From: Candidatus Poseidonia sp.
Lineage (GTDB): Archaea; Thermoplasmatota; Poseidoniia; Poseidoniales; Poseidoniaceae
Direction of reading: 5' to 3'
Assembly: GCA_030827745.1 (NCBI GenBank)
Contig: JAURDW010000009.1
Span: 1-43,680, forward strand
Length of the DNA stretch: 43,680 nt
Shown here: piece by piece, positions 21,887 through 31,133 of the stretch
Layout of the letters: the number at the start of each line of letters is the position of its first letter
Position numbering within the stretch: the stretch's first letter is position 1
Program-made: the position numbers and the translations under genes
Notes under the pieces: generated by a model
Told to the model about the DNA's origin: nothing
What the model saw: the letters and a program-made list of their open reading frames with translations, nothing else
Databases searched by the model: none

Positions 21887-24800
21887 ATGCGGGCTGAATG
21901 GATGGTGCTGTTGCTCCTCCTTCCCTTGGCCTCGGGCTTGCAAACGCCGGGAACGCCCCACGCGCCCCCCTTGCCTGTGGTCTCGGGCCACGAGCGACTT
22001 CTCGTGCTCGATGAGGGGGTCTGGACCTCAGCCGACTGGCAAAACCTCTTGAAGAAGGGCGTTCAACCGTTGCGTTCTGTTTCACCTGAGGCGTTGCTGG
22101 TTTGGCAAGAAGGTCAAGTGGATTGGGGCGATAACGTCGCCGTTCTCCCGTTCAACGATGTCGCCTACCTCCAACCGCTCCATCCCCAACAAGATGGCCA
22201 CGGGGCTGTCCGAGTTGTGTTTGAGCCTCGGCTGCCCCAACCTGCGGTGGACCGCATCAACGAACGTCTCTCGGCAATGGCTTCCGTCCCACCAACGGCC
22301 AGCGAAGGCGTTGCCTCCTTGCCTGCATCGTCGGTTATCGATTTGGTGAATCCTTGGTCGGTCACCGACCTTCTCGACCTCGAAGGGGTTCTTTGGGTTG
22401 AACCGGTGCTCACACCATCCGCACGGAACGGTCAAGCGTCCGGCCTCATTCAAGCAGGAGCGTTGGATTCGGAGCCGTTTTGGAGCGTGGGACTGAACGG
22501 CCAAGGCGTGGTGCTGGGGGTCGCTGATAGCGGTCTTGATGCCGACCACGCCTGTTTTCGAAACGCCTCCACGGCCACTGGACCTCACTCAGAACCTTCG
22601 GCAACGTACCCCGCCGTGGGGGTCTTTGGCGAAAGCCATCGCAAAATTCTCCACCTCAACACCTCCATCGACGGCAACGATACGCCGGGTCATAGCGATT
22701 ACCGGCACGGTACGCATGTGATTGGTTCCTTGGGGTGTTATGACGTGGAAGCTCATCGCAACGCCGACTTCCCGGCCAACGGCTCAACCGTCGCCTACGG
22801 GACAAAATTGGTCGTGCAAGACATCGTCTCGGAGGACGGGTGGTTGCCGCCTTCTGTGGACGAGTTGTTGTGGGAAGCGTCTTCTTACGGGGCCGTGATT
22901 CACTCCAACTCGTGGGGCGATGACACCACGGCCTACACGCAGCGAACGGGCACGTTTGATGCGTATGCTCGAGCCATGCCTTGGTCCGTTGCGGTCATCG
23001 CCCCAGGCAACAGCGGGGAAGGGGTTCTTGAACCTGCGAACGGTCGTAATGTGGTCGCTGTAGGTGCCAGCACCAAAGCGTCTGAACCGGAACGATGGTC
23101 AAGCTCGTCTTACGGCCCTACCGAAGCAGGAACGGACGGTGTGTTTGTTCTCGCGCCGGGAGCCTCCATCATGTCTGCAGGGGGTGACGGTTTCTGGTCA
23201 ACGAACAACAACAACCTGCGCCCTTCGTCCGGGACAAGCATGGCCACGCCACTCGCTTCGTCCGCAATGGGCATCCTGCAGCAAATGTACGAAGACGGTT
23301 GGCTTCACGGTGCTCATGAACCCCTGGCATCGGTGACGATGGAGCGACCTGCTTGGTCGTCTGCCACGGTACCGGACAATGTTCTGCTGGGTGAGGGTTT
23401 TACGCCGTCGGGCCCACTTCTACGGGCCACCCTCGCTCTTGCGACGCATCCTCTGAGCGACGTTGAGCGAAACGGAGGAGAGGGGGGCGATATCCTCCAC
23501 AACCCCTACGACGGCTGGGGTGTCACGAATCTTTCTCGCCTCATCGATATCTCGGCGTTGGAAAACGGTACGTCGCCCTCCTCTTCGTTGTGGGTCCACG
23601 ACAGTTACCGTCTGGACAAGGGGGGCGTTTCACCGTGGTTCCAAGACCACGCAAGCGAAGCAAACAACCTCACGGGATTCGCCAACACCTCGTGGGACGG
23701 CGCGGGTGCTTCGGGTCCGTTTCTTCAGACCGGCGATGTGTTTGAACAGCGCTTTTCCCCCCTCTCCAACCGGTCTGTCCGCTTGCGATTGGCCTTTCCA
23801 GCCCAACCCGAACCCGCTCTGGTGGACGATCTGCAGTTGCGTGTGGTGCTCGAGGACGGGCGCGTGCTGCTTGCCGACCGATTGAATGCCTTGGGAGAGC
23901 CCGTGAAATACAATGCCACCGTGGCGGATTTCAACGATTTCGATGTTTTTCCCAATTCAAACGAGACCGTGGTGGGCCTTGATGTCCCGGCCCACTACTT
24001 GGCCAACGCTTCTTGGTTTGATGTTCAGGTGGTCGCGCGCTACGTTCAACCGGGCGGCGTTCAAGGAAGCGTTGGCTTGGACGGGGACGCTACGGGGTTC
24101 AGCCTGGTGGTTCAAGGTGTTGAACGGGATGCCACCGACCATCTTGACGGGGACGGAGACGGCGTGGCCAACTTCAACGACCGTTGTCCATTTGAGGACG
24201 CTTCGGCAGCCGATGCCGACCGAGACGGGTGTTTGGACGATGGCGACGGTGATGGTGTCGTCGACCCCGTGGACGAATGTCCTTCCATCAACGCCTCTGA
24301 ACACGATGCAGACCTCGACGGTTGCTTGGACGACAGCGACGGCGACGGTGTAACGGATGATGTGGATGCGTGCTTCACCCAAGACATTGCGTGGCCGGTC
24401 ACCGCCACAGGGTGCTATCCAGTTGATGTTCCCCCCTCACTCAACGTGCACCTTGCCCCCTTGAACAACTCCACGCTGGTCGATACGGTGCAGATTGAAT
24501 GGTCCCTTGAAGATGCAGACGGAGACAACGCCAACGTCAGCATCAGCCTCGTGTTTTCTGGACAGTCTACCCCCCCGTTAGCAAGCTGTTCAGGCACCGT
24601 TCTCGTCTCGGAGATTCAATCCTGCGAATGGGAGATTCCTGCCGATCTTGCACCGTACTTCATCGCAGGGGCCACCTATGACATCATCGCAAGCGTTGAG
24701 ACTGGCAACCGATCACCCGCATCAGCAACGGGCGACCGAATCTTGGTTCTTGTGAGCGGTGTCGCCCTTCCCGAAAAGGCCGACGCAACTTCAGAAATGT

Positions 24801-24985
24801 CGGAGGCTGAAGTTGGGCAATCGGCGGTCTTTATCGCCCTCTTTGGCCTTCTGCTGGGCGCCCTCGTGGCGCGCTGGAACCGCTCTCGCTCCCGAGTCAA
24901 CGACCACTTGGAGATTGCGGCTCCGTTCCGAGAGCGACATGAAAACGAGGTCCCGGTGGCTTTGGATGAAGAATCGCCTTCTTGA
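21887..24985 (+). CDS. cell-surface subtilisin-like protease with calcium repeats and C-terminal anchor
   Basis: A 1032-residue S8 peptidase, probably for extracellular protein breakdown. Signal peptide at 1-17; propeptide-like region to about 200; catalytic Asp214 ('VADSGLDADH'), His274 ('RHGTHVIG'), oxyanion Asn375 ('APGNSG') and Ser451 ('SGTSMATP'). A beta-rich region with a possible P-like domain follows (about 600-745), then three thrombospondin type 3 units (about 752-830) with D-x-D-G-D-G-V and paired Cys that bind calcium, an Ig-like domain (about 845-960), one membrane helix (about 977-996) and a short cytosolic tail. It is thus anchored in the membrane with the enzyme outside. ATG at 21887 with GGAG seven bases upstream. 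Peptidases of this build are known from marine Group II archaea. Confidence 0.93.
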   Translation: MRAEWMVLLLLLPLASGLQTPGTPHAPPLPVVSGHERLLVLDEGVWTSADWQNLLKKGVQPLRSVSPEALLVWQEGQVDWGDNVAVLPFNDVAYLQPLHPQQDGHGAVRVVFEPRLPQPAVDRINERLSAMASVPPTASEGVASLPASSVIDLVNPWSVTDLLDLEGVLWVEPVLTPSARNGQASGLIQAGALDSEPFWSVGLNGQGVVLGVADSGLDADHACFRNASTATGPHSEPSATYPAVGVFGESHRKILHLNTSIDGNDTPGHSDYRHGTHVIGSLGCYDVEAHRNADFPANGSTVAYGTKLVVQDIVSEDGWLPPSVDELLWEASSYGAVIHSNSWGDDTTAYTQRTGTFDAYARAMPWSVAVIAPGNSGEGVLEPANGRNVVAVGASTKASEPERWSSSSYGPTEAGTDGVFVLAPGASIMSAGGDGFWSTNNNNLRPSSGTSMATPLASSAMGILQQMYEDGWLHGAHEPLASVTMERPAWSSATVPDNVLLGEGFTPSGPLLRATLALATHPLSDVERNGGEGGDILHNPYDGWGVTNLSRLIDISALENGTSPSSSLWVHDSYRLDKGGVSPWFQDHASEANNLTGFANTSWDGAGASGPFLQTGDVFEQRFSPLSNRSVRLRLAFPAQPEPALVDDLQLRVVLEDGRVLLADRLNALGEPVKYNATVADFNDFDVFPNSNETVVGLDVPAHYLANASWFDVQVVARYVQPGGVQGSVGLDGDATGFSLVVQGVERDATDHLDGDGDGVANFNDRCPFEDASAADADRDGCLDDGDGDGVVDPVDECPSINASEHDADLDGCLDDSDGDGVTDDVDACFTQDIAWPVTATGCYPVDVPPSLNVHLAPLNNSTLVDTVQIEWSLEDADGDNANVSISLVFSGQSTPPLASCSGTVLVSEIQSCEWEIPADLAPYFIAGATYDIIASVETGNRSPASATGDRILVLVSGVALPEKADATSEMSEAEVGQSAVFIALFGLLLGALVARWNRSRSRVNDHLEIAAPFRERHENEVPVALDEESPS

Positions 24986-25094
24986 GCCTCAATTTCCCCC
25001 TTGCTAGGAGGAAAAAAAGCCAAACTTGCGAGGTGAACCTTGAAGGCCAGTGCCTTGCTCGGTCAACCTGCCCCAAGCGGCAAGGTGACGAAAA

Positions 25095-26099
25095 ATGAGC
25101 GACCGCCTGTATGTTGGAATTGACCTAGGAACCTACCAATCAACCATCGCCTCGAGCGCTGGAAAATTGCACACCATCGAAACCGTCGTTGGACGCCCAA
25201 AGGACCCCGTGGCCCGGAACTTCCTCGGCCGTGACGTGCTGTTTGGTGACGATGCGCTCAAGAACAAACTTGCATGCAACCTTTACCGACCCATGGCCGC
25301 AGGCGTCACCCAAGACGATGAAGCGAACCTAGCAGCAGCCAAGGCCTTCGTTTCCCACCTCCTTGAAACCGTTGACCCCGAAGAGTTTGATGAGGTCCTC
25401 GGCGTCATCTGTTCGCCCAGCCACGTTTCGTTCACGGACAAATCCAACCTTGTAGCAACACTCCGCGGCCAGGTGAACGCCATCATGGTCGTGACCGAGC
25501 CCTTCGCTACCGGCTACGGGATTGACCAGCACATGGGTTCGATTGTGGTTGACATCGGGGCAGGGACCACCGACATCGCTCGCCTCTACGGAACCTTCCC
25601 CACTGACGAGGACCAGGTGACCATCACCGAAGCCGGGGACTGGTTGGACAACGAACTCATGACCCTCATCAAGAAGAAGTACACCGGCGCTCAAGTGACC
25701 AAAGACATGGTCCGCAAGTGGAAAGAAGCCTCCTCTTACATCGGGAGCGAAACCCGGGAAGTCACGGTTGACCTCTCTGTGGAAGGAAAGCGTCAAGTCG
25801 TCGATATTGGAGATTTGATTCTTGAAGCCTGCGAACTCATCGTACCGAAGATTGGAAACGCGATCAAGAAGATCGTCGCAGGCGCTGACCCTGAGTACCA
25901 ACAACTCTTGCGCAACAACATCATCCTCTCTGGCGGAGGCTCCCTCATTGAAGGCGTTGCTGAGCGCATTGCCAAGGAAATTTCCGACATCGGTGACGTC
26001 AAGGTTTGGTGTGTTGAGGACCCCATCAACTCGGTGGCAGCAGGCGCGCTCAAACTCGCCAGCGAAATGCCAGACGACATGTACACCGCCATCAACTGA
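25095..26099 (+). CDS. MamK-like actin-family filament ATPase
   Basis: 334 residues, a full actin-fold ATPase without insertions: phosphate-1 'GIDLGT' (8-13), 'VVTEPFATGYG' (132-142, catalytic-type Glu135), phosphate-2 'DIGAGTTD' (153-160) and the adenosine motif 'LSGGGSL' (279-285). Beyond these generic motifs, segments such as 'VVGRPKD', 'LLRNNIILSGGGS' and the Glu/Pro-rich ending resemble the magnetosome filament protein MamK as I remember it, more than MreB or ParM. MamK forms cytosolic filaments that position organelles. No other mam gene is present. The ATG at 25095 has AGGTGA six bases upstream. A long coiled-coil gene follows after 80 bases and may be its partner. Thermoplasma Ta0583-type archaeal actin is an alternative label. 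Confidence 0.88.
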   Translation: MSDRLYVGIDLGTYQSTIASSAGKLHTIETVVGRPKDPVARNFLGRDVLFGDDALKNKLACNLYRPMAAGVTQDDEANLAAAKAFVSHLLETVDPEEFDEVLGVICSPSHVSFTDKSNLVATLRGQVNAIMVVTEPFATGYGIDQHMGSIVVDIGAGTTDIARLYGTFPTDEDQVTITEAGDWLDNELMTLIKKKYTGAQVTKDMVRKWKEASSYIGSETREVTVDLSVEGKRQVVDIGDLILEACELIVPKIGNAIKKIVAGADPEYQQLLRNNIILSGGGSLIEGVAERIAKEISDIGDVKVWCVEDPINSVAAGALKLASEMPDDMYTAIN

Positions 26100-26179
26100 A
26101 ACGGCGGCGAATCCGGGGTGTGAAATACGCCCTGTGAACCCGATGCCGTGCGGGAAGGTTCAAGTGTGGTAAATCTGCG

Positions 26180-27460
26180 ATGCGTTGCCGTATGGCCGTA
26201 GAGAGTTCTTCACCCGGTGGTATCCGACGCGTCGGAAGCACAACCAACGACGAGCGAGCGGCGCTTGAAGGGATGCTCAAAGGCTACCCCGTCGAACAAC
26301 TGGTCGATGAGGTCTTGGTGGCTTGGGATGAATTGGGCAAGCGCAACGACGAACTTGTCACCGTGAAGCAACGGCTACGCGTGGTCGAACTCGACCTCGC
26401 CGAACGTCATGACAACGTCGCCCCAGAAATCGCTCGTCTCGCCGAGGCAGAGCAGACGTTGAAGGCCAACGATGCAAAAATTATCCACCTTGAACGGATG
26501 CTGGAAGACACCAAAACCGAACTGGCAGCCCAGCAATCTTCGCTTTCCCAGGAAGAGCGGACCTCCATGGAGACCGAAGTGTCCCAGCTTCGAGAACTCA
26601 CCGCGCAACAAGACGATGTGATCGGTGAATTGGAAGGACGGATGGCACAAATGGTCACGGCACTGGAGAAGGCTGCCGATGCAGGATTGACTTCGGTCAC
26701 TGCTGAGGAAGTTCGTTTGCTCAAGCAACAGGTCGATGAACGTCAACGGCAACTCGACGTGGAGCGCGCCGCAGCAGAAGCACTGGAAGAAGAGCGGCAA
26801 CGCCTCCGTGACATCGCCGACCGTCTTCGGGGCTTGTTGGACGCCCGTGATCGCCGCCTCGGAGAATTGGAAGAACAGCTCGAGCGCGTGATGCAAGGCC
26901 CTCGCTCTGTTTCGGCAGAACACGATTACCTTGTGGAACAAATCGAAGAACTCAAACGCCGCCTGTTGGAAAGAAATCGCGAATACGAATCGCTCCGTCG
27001 CCGAGAACGTCGCCTGCACAACGATGTCTTTGAGCGCGACGAACGCTTGCAACAAATGACCCTCACCATGACCGATTTGGAAGCCGCCCTCCAGGACCGA
27101 ACCGCCGAACTTCGGGAACTTGAGGAGCGACGCAGTTCTATGGAGCATGAACTCCAATCCGCCCGACGCAGCGAACGTACCCGAGAAGTCGTGGGCCGCG
27201 TCTTTGCGGATTCGCTCTCGTTGGTGCGAAGTCACGAAAGCCGCGAACTGAAACGGGAACTCTACGCCAACGCTCCCGATGTAGAACGCACCATCAAAGC
27301 GCCCTCCGCTGACGACATGACGAAACTCGCTGAAGGCGAGGAAGTGGCGCTGTCCACCGAAGAAACCGTGATTGAGAAGGGCATGGAAGTTGACGATGTT
27401 CGCCCGCCATCCCCAGGTGGAAGCGGCGACCCCGTTTTGTTTGACGACGAGACAGAGTGA
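26180..27460 (+). CDS. long coiled-coil protein
   Basis: 426 residues. After a short N-terminal part with a helix near 'LVDEVLVAWDELG', residues about 50-345 are almost continuous heptad coiled coil rich in Glu, Arg, Gln and Leu, with few breaks ('AADAGLTSVTAEE', 'MQGPRSVSAEHDY'). A non-coiled module follows ('EVVGRVFADSLSLVRSHES') and the last 60 residues are acidic and disordered. No membrane segment or signal peptide. ATG 26180 or 26192 could be the start; neither has a clear ribosome binding site. It follows the actin-like gene by 80 bases, and a filament-binding or scaffold role is inferred from that alone. Its stop is one base from the convergent GGGP synthase stop. Confidence 0.85.
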   Translation: MRCRMAVESSSPGGIRRVGSTTNDERAALEGMLKGYPVEQLVDEVLVAWDELGKRNDELVTVKQRLRVVELDLAERHDNVAPEIARLAEAEQTLKANDAKIIHLERMLEDTKTELAAQQSSLSQEERTSMETEVSQLRELTAQQDDVIGELEGRMAQMVTALEKAADAGLTSVTAEEVRLLKQQVDERQRQLDVERAAAEALEEERQRLRDIADRLRGLLDARDRRLGELEEQLERVMQGPRSVSAEHDYLVEQIEELKRRLLERNREYESLRRRERRLHNDVFERDERLQQMTLTMTDLEAALQDRTAELRELEERRSSMEHELQSARRSERTREVVGRVFADSLSLVRSHESRELKRELYANAPDVERTIKAPSADDMTKLAEGEEVALSTEETVIEKGMEVDDVRPPSPGGSGDPVLFDDETE

Positions 27461-27461
27461 G

Positions 27462-28274
27462 TCATTCTGTGCAAGCAGAGATCAACGAGGTCAACCGCCC
27501 TCGGAGTTCTTCGATAGAGCCCGCATCCTCCGTGACCGTACCGGTAACAACCCACCTCGCACCTGCTTCAACGGCCGAGCGAACGGCTTCCGGTGTCCTC
27601 AATCCACCTCCGACCAGGAGGGTCAAGCCTTCAACATCCGCTGCAGCACGAATCAAATCCGTGTGAACAGGCGTGGACGCCCCGCTCCCTGCTTCCAAAT
27701 AGAGCAACGAGAAACCGAACATTTTCGCACACAGAGCATACGAACGAGCAAGTTCGGTATCGCTTGGCTGGAGAAGTTCAGCCCCGCCAACTTCCCCTAC
27801 ACGCCCGCCTGGCGCACACACAACGTACCCTGTCGGCAAGGCTTCCACCTCAAAGCGTTCAAGATACGGAGCGCCGCGGACTTGTTCGCCAACCAAGAAC
27901 TCCCTCTTGGTTGAGTTCATGAGCATCATGAACGTGATGGCGTCCGCAGCCGGCGATAAGGCATGAGCGCCCCCCGGGAAGAGCACAACGGGAACATCCC
28001 ATAGGGTCTCATCACCTTCAGGGTCTTGACTTGCTGCGAACATCCGAAGTTCAAGCGCCTCCTGAATGGCCACACAGGTGGCATGAACCACGGTATCGGG
28101 CGTATCGGTTGACCCGCCAACAAAAATCATCGATGAACCGCATTCCACCGCCACCATGCTGCGTTGTGCGGCGACCTCGGGTGTCTGCTTGGCCGGGTCG
28201 ATGAGCGTGATGTGCCCTGCTCCATTTCGTTGCCTGCAGACTTTGGAAAGCACCGAACCTTCACCGACATTCAT
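27462..28274 (-). CDS. geranylgeranylglyceryl phosphate synthase
   Basis: This enzyme joins geranylgeranyl diphosphate to sn-glycerol-1-phosphate, the first committed step of archaeal ether lipids. The TIM-barrel protein (270 residues) shows 'HITLIDPAKQ' near the N-terminus, 'IFVGGSTD', 'LFPGGAHALSP', 'YLEAGSGASTPV' and the phosphate-binding 'LVGGGLRTPE' followed by 'VVTGTV', all at the places expected in the PcrB/GGGPS group II family. The frame is open to a GTG at 28322; the ATG at 28274 places the start a normal distance before the first strand, but no ribosome binding site supports either. Divergent from the ABC exporter. The gene shows that the host makes archaeal lipids. Confidence 0.93.
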   Translation of the reverse strand: MNVGEGSVLSKVCRQRNGAGHITLIDPAKQTPEVAAQRSMVAVECGSSMIFVGGSTDTPDTVVHATCVAIQEALELRMFAASQDPEGDETLWDVPVVLFPGGAHALSPAADAITFMMLMNSTKREFLVGEQVRGAPYLERFEVEALPTGYVVCAPGGRVGEVGGAELLQPSDTELARSYALCAKMFGFSLLYLEAGSGASTPVHTDLIRAAADVEGLTLLVGGGLRTPEAVRSAVEAGARWVVTGTVTEDAGSIEELRGRLTSLISACTE

Positions 28275-28370
28275 GGGACTCGGTTGGAGGTTGATGAGGA
28301 AAGGGCATAGGGCTTGCGCCACTCGCCGACCAAAGCGAGTGTTCTCAAGGGGTCACTTGCTGGGCAGTCC

Positions 28371-30149
28371 ATGAGCGAAGGCGGTCCGTTTCGGCGTTTG
28401 CTCACCTACATGCGCCCTCACCGAGGGACTGTGCGCTTGGCATCCTTCTGTTCGGTCGTCAACAAGATTTGGGACCTGGCTCCGCCTTTGCTGATCGGTC
28501 TGGCCGTGGACGTTGTCGTTCTCAAAGAAGAATCAACCCTGGCCGGCCTCGGTTTGGTTGACCCGTGGCACCAACTCGTGGCTCTTTCGATGCTAACCTT
28601 CGCGATTTGGGGGTTCGAATCCTTGTTCGAATATTTCTATGGCGTGCTGTGGCGCAACTTGGCTCAAACCGTGCAGCACGAACTGCGCTTGGACACGTTT
28701 GACCACGTCCAACAACAAGGCATGGCTTGGTTCGATGATCGACAGAAGGGCGACATTCTTGCCATCTTGAACGACGACATCAATCAGCTTGAACGTTTTT
28801 TGGATAAGGGGGCCAACGACCTTCTGCAGGTCAGTACAACCGTTCTCGTTGTGGGGGCCGTTTTCCTCGCCATCTCATGGCAGGTCGCGCTGTTTGCTGT
28901 CTTGCCCATTCCCATCATCGTTTGGGGCTCGTTCAGATACCAACGAAGCCTTGAACCACGGTACGCTAAGGTTCGCACGGCTGCTGGTCAGATGAATGCC
29001 CTGCTGGAAAACGACCTCTCGGGCATGTCAACGGTTCAATCCTTCACGGCGGAACAGCACGAACTGGAACGGGTTCGAACGTTGAGCGACGCATACCGAG
29101 AAGCCAACCGAGAGGCGATCCGCCTTTCTGCTGCCTTCACGCCGCTGATTCGCATGGCCATTCTTGTGGGGTTCACGGCCACGCTTCTCTTGGGAGGTTG
29201 GTTGACGCTGGAGGGGGGGATGGCGGTCGGCGCCTATTCTGTCCTGGTCTTCATGACCCAGCGGTTGCTCTGGCCCCTAACGCGCCTTGGCGAAACCTTT
29301 GACCTGTACCAACGAGCCATGGCTTCGTCGACACGGGTCCTTGACGTGCTGGATGCACCTGTCGAGCTACAACAGGGAGCGTTCGAGCCGGATGCTTTCG
29401 CAGTGAGTTCAAGTCCCATCGTTCTCGATGATGTTTCGTTTGGTTACGCCGGCCGCAATGCTTTGTTTGACGGGTTCACGCTGACCTTTGAAGCCGGAAA
29501 AACCACCGGCGTCGTGGGTTCAACGGGGGCAGGGAAAACCAGCCTCATCCGTCTCTTGTTGCGTTTTGCTGAACCCACGGGTGGTCGTGTCCTGTGGTGC
29601 GATGAGCCCCTTGAAGCATGGAGACTTCGAGCATTGCGCTCCTCCATCGCGTTGGTTGACCAGCACATCACGCTGTTCCCGACCAGCATTCTCGAAAACA
29701 TTCGTTACGGGCGACCGGATGCAAGCGACGAGGATGTTGTCAGAGCGGCTGAAATTGCTGAAGCCGCAGCTTTTGTTGAGAGCCTTCCTTCCGGGTGGAA
29801 CACATTGGTCGGCGAAGGAGGGCATCGCTTGTCAGGAGGGCAGCGCCAAAGAGTTGCTATCGCTCGAGCCGTCCTCAAAGATGCCCCTTTGCTCGTTTTG
29901 GACGAAGCGACGTCGGCGGTTGACAACGAAACCGAAGCGGCCTTGCAACGCAGCATTGGACGCATCTCAAAAGGACGAACAACCATCGTCATCGCTCACC
30001 GCCTCTCCACGGTTCGTCATGCCGACCGCATTGTGGTTCTCGATCAGGGCAAAGTGGTTGAAGATGGCACACATGAATCGCTTGTGAAGAAAGACGGTGT
30101 TTACGCCAAACTGTGGTCGGTGCAGACGGGCGAGGCTGGAAACCGTTAG
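28371..30149 (+). CDS. ABC exporter, fused membrane and ATPase domains
   Basis: 592 residues of the MsbA/MdlB half-transporter type. Residues 1-310 hold six membrane helices (type I exporter fold, including 'WFDDRQKGDILAILNDDINQLE' at the first coupling region); residues about 340-585 hold the nucleotide-binding domain with Walker A GSTGAGKTS (383-391), Q-loop 'LVDQHITLFPTS', signature 'LSGGQRQRVAIARA' and Walker B 'LLVLDEATSAVD', then the H-loop His in 'VIAHRLSTVRHADRI'. It works as a dimer and probably exports lipids, peptides or drugs; the substrate is unknown. The ATG at 28371 is the first in frame beyond the GGGP synthase overlap; a weak AAGGGG lies 20 bases upstream. The rhodopsin gene follows 72 bases later with its own promoter. 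Confidence 0.92.
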   Translation: MSEGGPFRRLLTYMRPHRGTVRLASFCSVVNKIWDLAPPLLIGLAVDVVVLKEESTLAGLGLVDPWHQLVALSMLTFAIWGFESLFEYFYGVLWRNLAQTVQHELRLDTFDHVQQQGMAWFDDRQKGDILAILNDDINQLERFLDKGANDLLQVSTTVLVVGAVFLAISWQVALFAVLPIPIIVWGSFRYQRSLEPRYAKVRTAAGQMNALLENDLSGMSTVQSFTAEQHELERVRTLSDAYREANREAIRLSAAFTPLIRMAILVGFTATLLLGGWLTLEGGMAVGAYSVLVFMTQRLLWPLTRLGETFDLYQRAMASSTRVLDVLDAPVELQQGAFEPDAFAVSSSPIVLDDVSFGYAGRNALFDGFTLTFEAGKTTGVVGSTGAGKTSLIRLLLRFAEPTGGRVLWCDEPLEAWRLRALRSSIALVDQHITLFPTSILENIRYGRPDASDEDVVRAAEIAEAAAFVESLPSGWNTLVGEGGHRLSGGQRQRVAIARAVLKDAPLLVLDEATSAVDNETEAALQRSIGRISKGRTTIVIAHRLSTVRHADRIVVLDQGKVVEDGTHESLVKKDGVYAKLWSVQTGEAGNR

Positions 30150-30165
30150 AAACGGGGCGCGAAAC

Positions 30166-30191
30166 ATAGCAAAAATACACCCTTTTATATA
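30166..30191 (+). promoter_or_regulatory. promoter of the proteorhodopsin gene
   Basis: TTTTATATA at 30183-30191 is a strong archaeal TATA box, preceded by an A-rich, BRE-like stretch (AAAAATAC near 30171-30178). Transcription would start near 30214, giving an almost leaderless mRNA whose first good start codon is the ATG at 30222. This is the clearest TATA box in the window, consistent with high, independent expression of rhodopsin. Confidence 0.7.
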
Positions 30192-30221
30192 CTCCATGAA
30201 AAGGTGGTCCGCTTGAGAACT

Positions 30222-31103
30222 ATGAAAACTGAGAATTTCTCGAAAACAACGAGCCTGCTTTTGATCGCCACCTTCGCCCTTGCCTTGGCAGGGAGCGTGT
30301 CTGCCGCTGACGCTGCCGTACCATACGAAAAGTCGTCAAATGGTTTGCCAACGTTCCTTTCTGACGGCCTTGGCGACGACACCTTGGAATTGGTGACGTT
30401 CTTCCTCTTCTTTGTAGGATACATCGCCATGGGTGCTGCCTTCGTCTTCTTCATGTCGGAGCGCAACAGTGTGGCACCACAATACCGAACCACGATGACC
30501 ATCTCTGCGCTCATCGTTGGTATTGCCGCCTTCCACTACTACTACATGCGAGGCGTGTACGCTGACTACGGCGAAGTCTCCATCGAGTACCGATACATGG
30601 ACTGGATCATTACCGTTCCTCTCATGGCGCTCAAGTTCCCCTCTCTGGTGGGCAAAGACGCTATCACCGATGCCAAGTTCCTCGGAATGGGCTTCACCGG
30701 TGTTTGTTTCTCCGGTGCTCTCATCATGATTGGATTCGGCTACCTCGGCGAGTCCGGCGCCATTAACGGCATGCTTGGCCTCATCCTTGGCGGTGTTGGC
30801 TGGGCCATGATCATCGTGGCCACCGGCACCCCGTGGTCCTCCGGAAAGGGTGTCGATAACGACAAAATTGCTCCAGAACTCATGTGGAGCACCAACGCCC
30901 TCCGCTGGTTCATTGTGGTCGGCTGGATCATCTACCCCATCGGTTACCTGTTCAACCCAACCGCAGGCGTCTCCGACGCTGTTTCGGCTGAAATCATGGC
31001 TGTCCTCTACAACATTGCTGACATCATCAACAAGATCGGTTTCGGTATCGTTGCTTGGATGGGTGCCAAGAAGGCTACCGAAGCCTTGGCAGCTGCCGAG
31101 TGA
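30222..31103 (+). CDS. proteorhodopsin, green-type with Lys at the proton-donor site
   Basis: A light-driven retinal protein of seven helices; 293 residues. A signal peptide (about 1-29) precedes the first helix. Retinal is bound at Lys271 ('DIINKIGFG'). Using green proteorhodopsin numbering, the acceptor Asp97 is kept as D127 ('RYMDWIITVPLM'), Arg94 as R124, His75 as H105 ('FHYYYMRG') and Thr101 as T131. The tuning site 105 is Met135, which predicts green absorption. The donor site 108, Glu in most proteorhodopsins, is Lys138, giving a DTK motif like that of Exiguobacterium rhodopsin. Outward proton pumping is therefore likely. ATG 30222 is chosen over a GTG at 30204. It has its own promoter; no transducer or blh/crt genes are in the window. 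Confidence 0.97.
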   Translation: MKTENFSKTTSLLLIATFALALAGSVSAADAAVPYEKSSNGLPTFLSDGLGDDTLELVTFFLFFVGYIAMGAAFVFFMSERNSVAPQYRTTMTISALIVGIAAFHYYYMRGVYADYGEVSIEYRYMDWIITVPLMALKFPSLVGKDAITDAKFLGMGFTGVCFSGALIMIGFGYLGESGAINGMLGLILGGVGWAMIIVATGTPWSSGKGVDNDKIAPELMWSTNALRWFIVVGWIIYPIGYLFNPTAGVSDAVSAEIMAVLYNIADIINKIGFGIVAWMGAKKATEALAAAE

Positions 31104-31133
31104 AACCTGAACGGTTCTCACCAACAACCCCCC

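Noticed and set aside
25095-26099. Magnetosome gene cluster
   Set aside because: Only the actin is MamK-like; no mamA, mamB, mamM or other magnetosome genes are seen around it.
30196-30216. Six-codon micro-ORF before rhodopsin
   Set aside because: It begins only a few bases after the TATA box, upstream of the expected transcript start, so it would not be in the mRNA.
30222-31103. Sensory rhodopsin
   Set aside because: No transducer gene is adjacent, and acceptor Asp, Thr and a protonatable donor position favour a pump.
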